Shown in pieces: positions 11,880-24,932 of a DNA stretch of 64,000 bases. A model generated the notes under the pieces. The model ran no database searches. It worked only from the letters and a program-made list of their open reading frames with translations, and was not told the origin of the DNA. Source of the DNA: Oehlia diaphana. Lineage: Eukaryota; Glomeromycota; Glomeromycetes; Glomerales; Glomeraceae. The stretch's first letter is position 1; the number at the start of each line of letters is the position of its first letter. The DNA is taken from the NCBI GenBank assembly GCA_003833135.1, contig QZLH01000377.1:1-64000 (forward strand), given 5' to 3'. The translations under genes and the position numbers were made by a program.

Positions 11880-14147
11880 CTACAATTCTATTGTAGCCGG
11901 AGGCTTACTGGATATATCGTACACGACTCTATTTACGCCTATTTAAAAGGATTTATTGTTACGAAAGAACCCAATTAATAGATCTAATAAACTCTAATTA
12001 ACTTACCTTTAACTTCGTTAATAATTCGATTACTAATTTTCTTCAATACATCATAAGGAAATGAATACCTATGCAGCGCGAAAAGAAAATATCTTAAATT
12101 TAACAAATTCAAAATAAATCTCTGACGAAAAGTACATAAGTTTACCAATCTGCCGTCATAAAATCTACAGTTTCAACAGCTCTTAAAGTAATAACTTGTT
12201 CATAAGTTCTTTTATCACCCATAACGCCAACAGCTTTAACTGGTAATAAAGCAGCATAAGCTTGAGATATTTTACGATAAAGTCCTGCTTTCTTTATTTC
12301 ATCAATGTAAATATGATCAGCTGCTCGGACTATTGCAACTTGACTAGGTGTAACTTCACCTAATATACGAATTGCAATACCAGGTCCAGGGAACGGATGA
12401 CGCCAAATTAATTCATCATCTAATTTCAATGTTTTACCAAGTTCGCGTACTTCGTCTAAATGAATTTAAATGAATTTTTTTGGAAACTAGAAGAAAATGT
12501 GGGATTAAGCTAAAATCAACAAGTTAATAACTAATTACCTTTGAATAATTCTCTTAAGGGCTCAATAAGTTTTAATTTCATATCCTCTAATAATCCACCA
12601 ACATTCTAATTCAAGAAAATTTTAGTTATTTCTAAATCAAATCCTCTTTTTACATAAAAACAGCTACTATAGCTTACTATAGCTTACATGATGAGTTTTA
12701 ATAGTGGCACTTGGTCCTTTAAATGAAACACTTTCAATGACATCAGGATATAAAGTTCCTTGAAGAAGATATTCAATTCGACAATGTCCAGTCTCCTTTG
12801 TTTCTTGATCAATCTTCAAAGCTTCTGATTCAAACACTTCAATAAACGTGTTTCCAATAATCTTTCGTTTTTTTTCAGGATCAGTGACGCCTTTAAGGCG
12901 ATCGAGAAATATTTCGGAAGCATCTACAACTTTTAAATTTATTCCGAGATGATCACCGAGATTTTCCTTAACAGTCTCACATTCGTTCAACCTCATCAAG
13001 CCATTATCAACAAGAATTGCATGAAACCTAACGAATTCACAAAAAATTATTTCTGCACAATTTTTGAAGAAAAAAAAAAATTCTTTGACAACCTACCTAT
13101 CCCCGATCGCTTCTTTCATCAATCGGGCGGCAACTGTGCTATCCACTCCACCACTTACAGCTCCAACAACTTGTCCATTAGGTCCTATAATCTGCTGAAT
13201 TCGTGCTATCTCATTATCAATAAATGATTTCTAAAAAGCAAATAAAATAAATAATGAATATTAAAAACTTTAGGAGATAAATACAATATTAGCATACTAA
13301 CCATTGTCCAGTTCGTCTTGCACTCACAAATGTTTATAACAAAGTTTTTTAGAATCTCTTTTCCTAGAGGTGTATGTGTTACCTCGGGATGAAATTGAAT
13401 ACCAAATAAATGTTTCTCTTCATGAGCAATTGCTGAAAATGGCGCAGTTAATGTGTGTCCGATCACCTTAAAGCCCTCGGGAGCTTTATCTAATTGATCA
13501 CCATGGCTCATCCAAACCTATAATAATATATTTAACCATTCGACGCGAAGAAAAAAAAGTTGAAATTATAAAATCATAGATTCATACTTGTATGGAATCT
13601 TCTATACCATCAAATAATCTGTCAACGAATGGATGACCTTGATGCTTATCAATCTTCATTAATGCGTGGCCATATTCTCTATTATTACAAGGTGCTACTG
13701 AACCACCATGATTCCATGCAATTTCCTAAATTTTAGAGTTAATTAGATGAGAGAGAATGATATTAAAGGCATTCAACATTACCTGAAGGCCATAGCAAAT
13801 TCCTAATATGGGTACTCCTAAATTAAATATTTCAGGGTCTACGCGCGGTGCATCTTTGTCATAAACTGAATAAGGACTTCCCGAGAGAATAACACCTAGA
13901 AACAAAAAAAAAGCTGTTATATAATTCACGCATCATTTGGATACTTTTTAATTAATGCAAAATGAACGACACCTCTAGGTTCGAATTGTAACCCTTTGAT
14001 TTTTTGGGTGCATGGTAGCATTTCACAATATACACCAAATTCTCTGATACGTCTTGCAATTAAATGCGAGTATTGGGAACCAAAATCCAGGATTAAAATT
14101 GTGTCGTAAAGAGAATGAACCTGTGTAACCTGTTCTTGTATCGACAT
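11880..14147 (-). CDS. GUA1: GMP synthase (glutamine-hydrolysing)
   Basis: Ten minus-strand exons: 14147-13973, 13895-13783, 13725-13588, 13517-13302, 13230-13097, 13027-12688, 12605-12539, 12455-12146, 12068-12007 and 11938-11880. They join in frame to 537 aa (yeast enzyme 525). It converts XMP, ATP and glutamine to GMP in the cytosol, the last step of guanine nucleotide synthesis. The N-terminal class I glutamine amidotransferase has the nucleophile loop [12 protein letters not shown] (Cys near residue 91) and [11 protein letters not shown] with the catalytic His/Glu. The ATP pyrophosphatase P-loop reads [15 protein letters not shown]. The C-terminal dimerisation domain has [13 protein letters not shown] and ends [17 protein letters not shown]. 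The first intron uses an unusual GTGTCG donor, but it restores [12 protein letters not shown] exactly as the family requires. Confidence 0.97.
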
Positions 14148-14395
14148 TACTTTTTACAAAAAATTGGAATTTGAAGTAATGAGGGTTTATCTGGGTTTTT
14201 TTGACGCGAAAATTATAGTTTTTAGTTTAAAGAGGAGAAAAAAAATTTCGAGATTTGATCAACACAATCTTTAAATGTCGATCAAATAGGGTCCGGATTA
14301 TTTACTCGGTAACTCGGATCGGATCGTTTCATTGTATTTTTACAAAATTATGAATTTAAAATGTTCTTATTTGTACAACTTCCAATATCGATATT

Positions 14396-14468
14396 GGGGC
14401 GTTGGCCTAATGGATAAGGCATCAGACTTCGGATCTGGGGATTGTGGGTTCGAGTCCCATGCGCCTCG
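14396..14468 (+). tRNA. tRNA-Arg (anticodon UCG)
   Basis: A 73-base intronless cloverleaf. The acceptor stem GGGGCGT pairs with GCGCCTC (two G-U pairs). The D-arm is GCC-TAATGGATAA-GGC. The anticodon stem TCAGA/TCTGG encloses loop CTTCGGA with anticodon TCG. The T-arm is GTGGG-TTCGAGT-CCCAT. Internal promoters are clear: A box TGGCCTAATGG (14403-14413) and B box GGTTCGAGTCC (14447-14457). It reads CGA and, through wobble, other CGN arginine codons. T-runs from about 14469 onward could end Pol III transcription. Confidence 0.95.
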
Positions 14469-14918
14469 TTTCTAAAAAACAATTTATTTTTTAAAAAAAA
14501 TTCATTATTTTTCAGTAAAAATTTGTTCGATTTAAAAAAAATTTCATCCAATTTCCGACAAAAGTCCTCATCTTTTATATAACTTGTTTTGTCGATCATT
14601 ATAACATACATTTTATTATTATGCTTAAAAAAAATATCACATGACTCTAATAGTAATACTACATGATAAATTTACAAAAGTTTTTTCTCGTATTTTGGCT
14701 CAAGTCCTTTAATATTAATTACATTTTGATTAATATACAACATTTATTCGACTACTTTTTGTTTAAAAAAATTAAATAAATAATACTAATTATTATATAA
14801 TAAGAATATTTTAATAAAATTAATTATGTGTGTTGTGTATATATCGCCCAACCAATCTATAAATTATTATTACCATTACCATTACCGCTAAAAAATTAGA
14901 TTAATTAAGAAAAAAATA
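14469..14918. other. Spacer between tRNA-Arg and CCH1
   Basis: AT-rich 450 bases holding the 3' flank of the calcium channel gene. No further gene is visible. Confidence 0.5.
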
Positions 14919-16509
14919 TTATACATTATTTTGCATTGAATCATTATTTGACATTTCTTGTAAAACATCTAAATAGAATTTAATATATTTCATTAATTTC
15001 ATTAATATTAATTAAAAAAAAAAAAGATGTATTTGGTAAAATACTTTTAGTTAAAGGACTTACCATGCCAATAGTTATTTTGTAAATTATTTAATAGTTG
15101 ATTAGCAGTTAGATCATCCATTTCAGTATTAGCATCAATTGAGTTCCAACTTTCTTCAAACGAATTTTCTCCTTCATTACTTACACTTGAAATAAACAAA
15201 AAGATTATGATTAACAATTATAACAGAAACAAATTAAATTTTCTAATAACTTACATATCACTTGATATTCTTGAAGAATATTCTCCAGAAGAACGTCTAA
15301 ATGAAGACCTCGAACTGAAATAGTCCAAGTAATCAGAAATATGATGATCGGAATTAACGGAATTTGGTGAACCAGGAGAAGCAGGAGAACCAGGTGTTTG
15401 AGATGATATTGGTGTACCAGTCGAAGAAACCGGGCTTGGAGTGCCCTTTATATTACGTGTTTGCGAACCTCTACTTAAATTTGTATCGATTCTCAGAGTT
15501 TGTGCATCGGAATCATTAACCATAATGCGTGGAACTAAATTAAAAAAAAAAACAATTAGTTTGAATGTATATAAAAATCAATGAATAGCTAACAATTAAA
15601 CTTACCGCCACCACCATTTGCTGTTGTTTCACTATGTCTTTCAACTCTTAATCGTCGTTCTCTAATCATTTTGAATTTCCTACGCCAATAAATTGTTCGT
15701 AATAAAGATTTTACGAGGTCTCTATTAACATTGTCATTAACCCTTTCTAACTTTTCTTTACGTTTTATGTATTCGTGAATTCTGATATAATATGATGAGT
15801 AAAAACGATTTAGTAAACTACTATTTTCTAAAGTAAAATTCACTTATATTTTAACTTACTCTAAACATTGATCGTCGTTAATCAGTCTATAATGCGCAAA
15901 CATTATGAGCATGTTAGTAAACGAAATCCCTTTTTCATTTCCATCGGAATCCTTTTCAACTGATAGTAATGCTTCCTAAAAGATACGAATAAATAAACGA
16001 ACATAAACAAAATAAATTTCCCAAATACAAATTATTTAAAATTCATACGTTCAATTTACCTGATATATTCGATTATAAATTTTTCTACGTTCATAAATTT
16101 GACTTGTATTAAGTTTTGATAAATTTCGTTCTAATTTTCTGATGTCAAGATTTTCAACTTCGATTAAACTATTTTTTTGTTTATTAGTACCCCATATTTG
16201 TCCTAGTGGTCCTTCCTCATGTGTAACAATAACAGTGGAATTTTTTAAAAGATATGGCACAAGAAATTCATCATCATAAATTCGAACTCGAAACGATCCA
16301 TTAAGTTTCTGTTATAAAATACATCGACAATAAATACCAAATAATATTCAAAAAAATATATAAATATAAATTGATAACCATGTAAAAAAATTTTTTACCG
16401 AGAAAAATTTTGCGATTTCATTGCTTTTTATGTATCCAGTCCTGTCAATATCAACATCCTTCCAAGCTTTCTTGAACGTAAATAATAAACTTCGGTTAAG
16501 GAAATAAAC

Positions 16510-16552
<43 letters not shown>

Positions 16553-19500
16553 AATAAAAAAAAAAAAATTAGGTAAAAAAAAAAAACCAAAAAAAAAAAA
16601 AAAAAAAAAATTAAAAATAAAAAGCAATCCCATTTAAGTAAAGGATATCCCCTGATTTCATCACGAGTAACTAATGAAAAATTTGCAGCAATTTGATAAC
16701 AATACGAGAAATTGTCCGAAACTACCACAATAAACATATTCGCAAAAATATACATCGACAATACATTCCAGCTAATGAATAATATATATGACCAAACTTT
16801 ACTTCCACAATCTGATCCAAATATGTTATTTTCATCATCAACACAATTTGGTGGTTCAACCGCAAAATCATGCATGATTGAATTCCAGCCCTCACTAAAT
16901 AATTTTCAATAAAAAGTGGTAAAAATTATATGTCTCAAGAACATCAAATTTTTTACCTTTAGAAAAAAGCTTACCCAGTTGACATTCTAACAAGAGTTGT
17001 AATTGCAGTTGGAAATTGCCTGAAATTTACATGTCTACCTTCATTAGTTCCAAATTTTGTTAATCCAAAAATTTCCATAAACATAATAGTGTACACGACA
17101 AATATAATAGACCAGACTGCAAATAAATTGAGAATTGAAGGTAAACTCCCGCTTAAAAATAGAACGTAAAATTATTAATACACGTTAAACGATGCATTAT
17201 TTGATAAAAATTTTCTTAATAAAAACCTACATCATATTTTTAAATAATTGATTCATAACATCACTTTTTTGAAATAGTTTTAGACAAATCAACACTAAAA
17301 ATATATTTTGAGCTTGAGTCATTATTCTATTATTTCTCAATGCTAGAACTGAAATTGTCGTAGCCGCTGCTCCAGTAATCACAATAAAATCAAATAAATT
17401 CCATTTATTATGAAACACTTTCCATCCCAGACCAATAGCTTTAGCGGAAAATTCGAGTACATAAATTACAATGAAAATTATAAATACGACATCTGTAAGA
17501 AATAAAAGAGTAAATTGTTAAACAAAATTTTTATTCTCAAATTAATGAATAATAAATAAAAATACCTCTAATATTATCCCAAAGACGTGAAGTACTTTTT
17601 ATTTCAGTCATTAATAATAAAATATGCAAAATATAAATAATACTCATAATCTTTGAAAGGGTTCCACGCTTTTCTGTTGCATAATCAAAACATAAAGCTC
17701 TAAATCTATTACTAGGTCGTCTCTTTGGAATTTTTGAAGGCGTAATTTGTTTCAACAACTTCTTCAGATCGACCCATCGTTTTTGATCGGCAGTTAAATA
17801 AGCCATCCCAGATTTCAATTGATAATTGGAAATGATTACACTTACAAATAATGTCAAAACAAATACAGATCCAGCTAAATTAAAAAAAATAAAAAATAAT
17901 GCATTCCATTTGGAAACATTAGATTGTGGAGAAAAATCTCGTCCCACAATATCCATAGATGTTGTCATAACATCTATCCACCCTTCTCCAGAAATAATTT
18001 CAAATAATATAAGTAAAGCCGATTTAAAATCATCAAAATTATACCCAAAAGGGTTACTCCATACTCTTGGCATCAATACATTAAAATTATATATACTATT
18101 GTCAAATTCATCTATACATTGATCATTTGTTACTATGGAATTGTCATCGTCATTACAAGAAAAGAATAACCCGGCAAAAATATTAACTCCATAAATTGCA
18201 AAAGGTATCACTAAGCTTATGGAAAGTAATGACGCATCAATAATACGGGGAGCTCCTGCAATCAAGATAGAATAAAATATATCTTTCATCGAACTGGAAA
18301 ATTTGATCAATCTAAGCGCACGTAAAGCTTTAAATGCACGAACGGTTTTTGCAACACCTCCAGTGCTTGTTGCTGAGATTGAAATGTTGATATAAAGAGT
18401 GATAAGCACAAAGAAATCTAGCTGATTCCAAACATCAAGTAAATATGCATTTGGAGTTAAAAGAAATCCGTCGGCAATAATTTTAATAATGAATTCTACA
18501 GTAAATATTCCTGTAAACATAGCATCCGTAATCCAAAACCATGGGTATTTTACATCCCCATTTTTTTCAAAATATTCTTTTTGATATGGCATATTTGCAA
18601 ATGCAGTGAAAGCAACACTTGCAATAATGCATAAATAGATGAATGCATTAAATACAAAATTCCATGTTGGAGAAGGTGGTGTGCCATATACACGGTCGCC
18701 ATGACTAGGTTCAACAAGAAGTTGGCAAAACCTTCGAAATCGATTACGAGGAGATAGAAACCAAAGTGATGCATCGTAATTTGGATGTGCTGCCAAGAAA
18801 TCAGCTTTAATTGCTTGATGTTCTTGAAAATCATCCATAAATGCTTCTGTAGATCTATCAGTAATTGGTTCGCCAAAGTCAGTTGTTCTATCAAGCAAAG
18901 GCACTTTATCTATTTCATCATGATATCCAAAATATCGTTTAAGGCGAATCACAAAATTGGTTGAAGTCTTCTTATTCCCAGTGATATTCTTTTTTCCAGT
19001 AGAATTATCGTTATCAGTCAAAAAATCTCTTACTCGACTTTTTTGTGTATGCAAGATCAAATTATATGGAATATTTTCAACAGCCAAAGCTTTTGGTTTG
19101 GCTTGGAAGTATTTATAAAAATTCCATCTATAAATAACGTCATCTTTCTTTTCTTTTGGGTCAACATCACGTTTAAATGTTTGTAGCTGTATTTTGTGTT
19201 TTTGTTCTTCCGCAATTTCAAAATTCTCTTGTAGAACAGCAATAAACATGGTCAACAGGATAACTATCAGGAACAAAAATGTTATTATATATAAACATAA
19301 ATCAAATAGCCTATTAAATTAAATAAATTTATTTTTGACTTACAGTTTGATAGACTGACATATATTATTAAGAATATGACTGATATAATGGCTGTACCTT
19401 TACTCCCTCTTTCAGATTCAAACTGCATTGTATTATATAATACAACTGTCCAATCTTCACCCGAAAACAACTGATTATACCAAATAAACAACAAGAAATT

Positions 19501-19987
19501 AGTACACCAAAAAAAAAAAAAAAAAGGAAAAGAAAAAAAAAAAAAAAAACCAAANNNNNNNNNNNNNNNNNNNNNNNNNNNNNNNNNNNNNNNNNNNNNN
19601 NNNNNNNNNNNNNNNNNNNNNNNNNNNNNNNNNNNNNNNNNNNNNNNNNNNNNNNNNNNNNNNNNNNNNNNNNNNNNNNNNNNNNNNNNNNNNNNNNNNN
19701 NNNNNNNNNNNNNNNNNNNNNNNNNNNNNNNNNNNNNNNNNNNNNNNNNNNNNNNNNNNNNNNNNNNNNNNNNNNNNNNNNNNNNNNNNNNNNNNNNNNN
19801 NNNNNNNNNNNNNNNNNNNNNNNNNNNNNNNNNNNNNNNNNNNNNNNNNNNNNNNNNNNNNNNNNNNNNNNNNNNNNNNNNNNNNNNNNNNNNNNNNNNN
19901 NNNNNNNNNNNNNNNNGCATTAAAATTATCTTGTCCCATCTAAAAAAAAAAAAATTTAAATTTTTTTTTTTTCTCTCTCTCTTTTTT

Positions 19988-20025
<38 letters not shown>

Positions 20026-23000
20026 AAAAAAAAAAAAAAAAAAGGAAAAGGAAAAAAAAAAGAATAACCATAATAATTTAATGTTACCTGATACAGGGCC
20101 AAGAAACTGTTAAAAATATCACTAAATCTCATTGTGTTACCATCTGGAATAGATCCTCTTAACAATTGTACCCCCTACATATATTGATACCTATGTTAAC
20201 CGAAAAATTACCTGCTAAAACTTAATAAATCTTACATATCATATACTTACGATTATAGCTGCAATGAAATTAACAATAAAAATGAATAAAACTAAATTTG
20301 CAAAACCTGCCACACTTCCTAAAACTCTAACCTAAAAATCAATTTATAAATATCATTAGAAAAATGGGTTAAAACATATAATTTCATAAAATCAATTTTT
20401 TTAAAAGAATTTACCAATAAATCTCTCAATCTAGGAATCGCAACAATAACTCTATAAACTCTGAGAATTTGAAATAGAGTTAAGTAAGGATAGATTACAG
20501 ATTCTTTAATAAAAGGTAATTGTATAATACATGTTACAATAGCCAATGTAAAATCAACAATATTTTTTGTGGACTGGAAAAATAAGTGATATTTTGGCAA
20601 ATATGAAAAAAATCTCAATATTATTTCTATTGCAAATACTATTGTAAATATTAATTCTACACGATCTGAAAAAAAAAATAATATTTAAGTTTAGAATTAA
20701 AATAAAAAAAAAACGGAAAATAAGCATAAATAATTACCTAAAATAAAACTCTTTTCAGCTGACATATTAGAAGTTCGAAATGCCATTATAAATAAATCAG
20801 CAAATATTAAAACGATCCAGACATAAACTGTCTCATCCATCCTACGAGCAAACCAACTAGTTTTAGTCATTTGTTTTCCATCTTGTAGTGTCCAACCTTC
20901 CGTATCGTCAGATAAAATCGGTGTTGATCTTAAAAAATATATTATATTTAATTATTAGTTTTTTTATATAAAAACAAAAAAAAAAAAAATTCTATATTAC
21001 TTGGATAATGTAAAGGCAGAATGTGATGTATCTTCTCGAATTTTTGCAAACATTTTTGTAATCACAGCTACGAATAAATTAATTAACCAAAAATTTAAAA
21101 TAACTACAGTTAAGATAAAGAAAATGCTTGCAAAAGCAAAATCTGAATCCATCACACGATACATAAGTTCCGTCCAATTTTGAACTAAAAATGTTAAAAT
21201 TTTTGTGAGAAAATTTGTTTAATATTAATAAATAAATGATTATTAAATAGTACATACTCGTTGAAATTACAAAAACTAAAATCATGGAAAAAAACACATT
21301 ATCAAAAGATGCCAATCCACCAGAAGGATTTCCCACTTCCTCGCAAATTTGACCAATAGGACAAATAAATCCTTTTCCGCCGAGAGAACCCGATACCCCA
21401 ACTGATTTTATCGATCCATCTATATCCATCCATCCTCCACAATATTGGTCTTCATGAAGATAAACATTTGATGGATTATTTATATCTTTCCATACACATC
21501 TTCTAGAAAACGATCCTTTGAATGCTTGTACTCCAATTATACTTAATAATATAAAAAAAAATCCAATAAAAGATGTCACATTAACCAATAACGGGGCACT
21601 TTTTTTCAGTGATTGCAGGATGGTTGCACATCCACTTGTAATAGCCAATAATCTCAAACTTCTTAAAGTTGAAATTGCTTTAAATAAGAAGAAATGCTGC
21701 ACTCCTACTAAAGTAATCAACAAATCAATCCAATAAGATACTACTGCAAGTAAATCAATTCTGTTAAAAGTATGCCTAAGGAACGCTGTATTCATTGCTG
21801 ACTTATGTGCTATAACTCTTGAAGCATATTGATTTGACATCTGTGAATATTGTGAATCCGTGGACGCTTCTCCAATATCATGTTCTGAAACGATTTCATT
21901 TTGCACTGGACTTATTATTAAACCTGATACTATAATACGCGCAATAATTTCCAAACTAAAATATTATCATATATAACATAAGTAAATAAAAGAAAAAACC
22001 CTAAAAAAAGGGGGGATCAAATTTTCTTACGTGTATATTATAAAAATTGCCAATAAAGCATAATCAATTCCTGATGATCCCCATTTAGTTCTACGTGGAT
22101 TGCTATCCGTAACAGGAGTCCATGCATCGATAATTAATAACAAAATATGTGTTATTATAAGACCTAAGATAATTAATTCAGTCCATCTAAAAAAAGAAAA
22201 TTATTATAAAGATCAAATTTGTCGTAGATAAAATAAAAAAAAAAAATTAGCATCTTACATAATCACAAAAATTATACTTACGGATGATTTATAACTTCAT
22301 ATAATAAGAGCCTAATTGGATTTGTTGGTCCGAATATATATAACGAACGTCCTTCCAAAGGAGACTGTGACTGTAAATTATAAATTGTCTGAGGGCTCCT
22401 ATCGTTAAATTGACCCGATGGGAACCTTTTTGACTTATGAGGTGAAGAATTAAAATTGTTATTGAGGGTAGGGCTATTTTTATCAGAAAAACGATTACTT
22501 TTCCAACTTTTATGACTTGAAGTTCTGGAATGAACATTAGACTCCAACTCTTCTTTTTCAAGCTGTTCTTGTGAAGCATTAGTCATATTTACAACACGAG
22601 TGGAAGCTCTTGCAAGCATTTGACTCATTCTTCCGAGACTTTTGGTATGTCTTAGAACATTTTTTTTATTATTCTTTCCGTTCGAAGGAGCGAATTCTTG
22701 ACTTTCATTTGAGACTGGTAAATTTGTAGAGGAGCCTAATGATTGATCCACACGATTTTTTGTTAGTTTTGCCGTATCGCTCTCGTCAATATGATCGAAT
22801 CCTTCATCATCATCATCATTATATCTAAAGCCTAACTCACTAGAAAAACTTTCACGTCTTGGTACATCTGACATCTCGACAATATCATCATCGGGTAACA
22901 TGTTATTTCTTCTCATATTCAAAAATGATGGCATTCGAATTGGTTGAAAGGTTATCGAAGATTCATGAGCATGTAAATCAACGTCTTGATCTGACGAATT

Positions 23001-23336
23001 TATGAATGTCCTTGAAGTTGTCATCGAAGGCCTTGTTGTAGGTGAATTATAAGAATGACCTAATGTACGGCTCCGATATAAATTAATTTCTCGTCTGTTA
23101 TTACTATTATTATTATTATTATTAAAATCATGTGAAGGTGATATTGATCTGGACCTTCTACGAAATCCGGGATCGAGTATTGTTACAGGATTTTGTGAAG
23201 TTGTATTTGAACGCCCACGCATGCGTATTTGGTCGCCATTGCTATTATTATTTGCGGTAAGGAACGTCGTTTGAGTGTTATTGGGTTCGTCAAAAGTAAC
23301 TAATGGTACATCAGTTGGTGGGTCATTTCCCTCCAT
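14919..23336 (-). CDS. CCH1: CCH1-type voltage-gated calcium channel alpha subunit
   Basis: Twenty minus-strand exons encode 2094 aa (yeast Cch1 2039): 23336-22282, 22186-22031, 21955-21258, 21184-21001, 20928-20738, 20665-20415, 20331-20251, 20174-20088, 19470-19344, 19263-17566, 17492-17231, 17151-16975, 16894-16649, 16477-16399, 16308-16060, 15975-15860, 15781-15606, 15534-15255, 15185-15064, 14968-14919. A Ser/Asn-rich cytosolic N-terminus (1-350) precedes four six-TM domains. Pore loops read TIQNWTELMY, FSGEDWTVVLY, ISGEGWIDVM and TGEGWNSIM. A short III-IV linker is followed, after domain IV, by an EF-hand-like segment (WKDVDIDRTGYI) and a Ser/Pro-rich tail. It should be the pore of the plasma-membrane high-affinity Ca2+ uptake system that works with Mid1. 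Intron 13 is an AT-AC intron; the 19555-19916 gap lies inside intron 8, so coding sequence is complete. Confidence 0.93.
16478..16648 (-). other. U12-type AT-AC intron in CCH1
   Basis: Between exons 13 and 14 no GT donor works. The exon ends at 16649 and the intron opens with ATATCCTTTA, the minor-spliceosome donor consensus. TTCCTTAAC, the exact U12 branch consensus, lies at 16503-16495. The intron ends TTTAC at 16478, about 18 nt beyond the branch A. Splicing gives TRDEIRG joined to FKKAWKDVD, the expected family junction. Most of the 171-nt intron is poly-T on the coding strand. Confidence 0.8.
19555..19916. other. Assembly gap (362 N) inside CCH1 intron 8
   Basis: A run of N flanked by long poly-A on both sides. 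It separates exon 8 (ends 20088) from exon 9 (starts 19470), so the lost sequence is intronic unless something was inserted there. Confidence 0.95.
19917..19990. repeat. Gap-edge copy of the HIS1 leader
   Basis: These 74 bases are the same, apart from one T/C difference in the CT-rich run, as 34748-34821 directly upstream of HIS1. The match includes unique-looking sequence (TTATCTTGTCCCATC) as well as the A and T runs. It is best explained as a misplaced contig end joined through poly-A. Confidence 0.8.
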
Positions 23337-23520
23337 GTGAAATAAATTAAACTTTTTTTTTTCTTTGCTCTAAAAAAAAAGAAAAATATTTCGTATTCAA
23401 TAATGTTTGGTGTAAAAATGTGAAAATCTCCATATAAAAAAAAATCGAAAAAAAAATTTTTGCGGGTATTACTTTAAATTATAGTATTTTTGTTATAAAA
23501 ACTTTTTAATACTTACCTTA
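23337..23520 (-). other. CCH1 5' leader with a probable UTR intron
   Basis: On the minus strand a strong donor GTAAGTATT starts at 23516 and a T-rich acceptor TTTTTTTTTAG ends at 23370, 34 bases before the ATG. The 147-nt intron in the untranslated leader is an inference from splice signals alone. Confidence 0.5.
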
Positions 23521-24932
23521 GAACAAAAGTGGTTTCGACGAAATCTAAAAATATCCAAGTAAAAATTGTTGGCAAGTACAATATATTTATATGAGACTTG
23601 AACCACTAATGTGATATTATAAAATTTAAAGATTTTTTTACCCAGAATTAGATAAAAATCAAAATTTTATATTACACAAAATATAAACAGTATAAAAAAA
23701 GGTCTGATCGTTTTTTGACTGTGGCATAGATTTCCTAGTTGCAAAATGCTTGGCAGGTTTAAATTTATTGTGGATAAAAAACCGTATGTAACAAAATAAA
23801 GTATATAAAATTAAATAATCAACTACAGCGGAGATTCTTATTTTATCACCCTCAATCAATTAAGTATTTGACGATCCCTTCTTGAATTATCACATAATAT
23901 ATAACATAATACAATAATGAGAACAATCTCGTTTCAAATTTAAATTAACAGTTAATGGCAAAATTTAATAGTCGTTTAATTCAGATACAAAATAGTAACC
24001 TCGTGATACATAAAATTGTAATTTTTTATTGACTAATTAGGCCTACAGTGTTTAAAAACCTAATCAAAAACGTGATTGAAGACAATTACTTTCCCCAAAG
24101 GCCCAAAACTTTTTCACACGAAGCCCCTACAAAAAAAAAGGGGGATGTTTACGTTCATTTAGACAACGACAGATATAAAGACAAAAAAATATATATAATT
24201 TATCGGTAATTTGACTCGAATAAAAAGCGAACATATAAACACGTGATAAAATTTTATGTCGGGAATTTTGGCGAAATTACATTTTATCAAAGAAAATTAT
24301 AATTTATACAGTAGAATTTTTGTTTAAATTAGTCACACTAATCAACAATTTTTTGACTAATGAACTTTAATGTTACTACATTAAAATATCGTGTCCCACA
24401 GTTATTTTTCGCGGGTTTAATTAAAACTTGCATATATGCATAACTTTTTGTGGTTCATTCGTAGTAACGTCATTACCATCCGAGTGTTTTCATATGCCAA
24501 AGTGCAACAATAATTCTAATATAAATGGTAATAAAATAGTTTATATAATTATAAAAGATAAATAATATTTACTTTTTGTTTCAAATTATGAGAAAATCTA
24601 AATTTGTCAGATTAATAGGTCACAAACCTGATAATGGTTACAAATGTCAGAATATAAATAGGATTATAAATCCCCAAAACTCAACAATGTCTTTGGGAAT
24701 AAATAATAGCAGAAATTTCTAACGAAACCTGGCTATATCAGATATAATTAATTAATTAATTATTACTAGAATTATTGAGACTACCAAATATATCAAACAC
24801 CGCTCAAAAAAAAAGGCACAATACCGTCATAAATACGTTATTCATTATTTGGTTACACAATGCTGCTAAAAAGTGATATAAAAATTATAAAAATTATCCA
24901 AAATTATTATAATTTATTTTTTAACAAAATAA
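23521..24932. other. Divergent promoter region, CCH1 and PAP2 gene
   Basis: About 1.4 kb between two divergent genes. It is AT-rich with no open frame of interest and no recognisable RNA. Regulatory elements of both genes should lie here, but I cannot point to any one site. Confidence 0.45.

Noticed and set aside
14348..14611. 87-codon minus-strand frame over the tRNA
   Set aside because: It is the antisense of the tRNA-Arg gene and flanking AT-rich DNA, with no coding support.
16478..16489. AG acceptor 12 nt upstream of the AC end in the CCH1 U12 intron
   Set aside because: It keeps frame but adds four residues not expected in the family and lies only about 7 nt from the branch A, too close for normal use. 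It remains a possible minor alternative.
17826..18122. 98-codon plus-strand frame inside CCH1
   Set aside because: It is a shadow of exon 10, which encodes the conserved domain III on the other strand.
19285..19939. Open reading frames running through the first N block
   Set aside because: They are N translated as X plus poly-A/T; the real coding part is CCH1 exon 9 (19470-19344).
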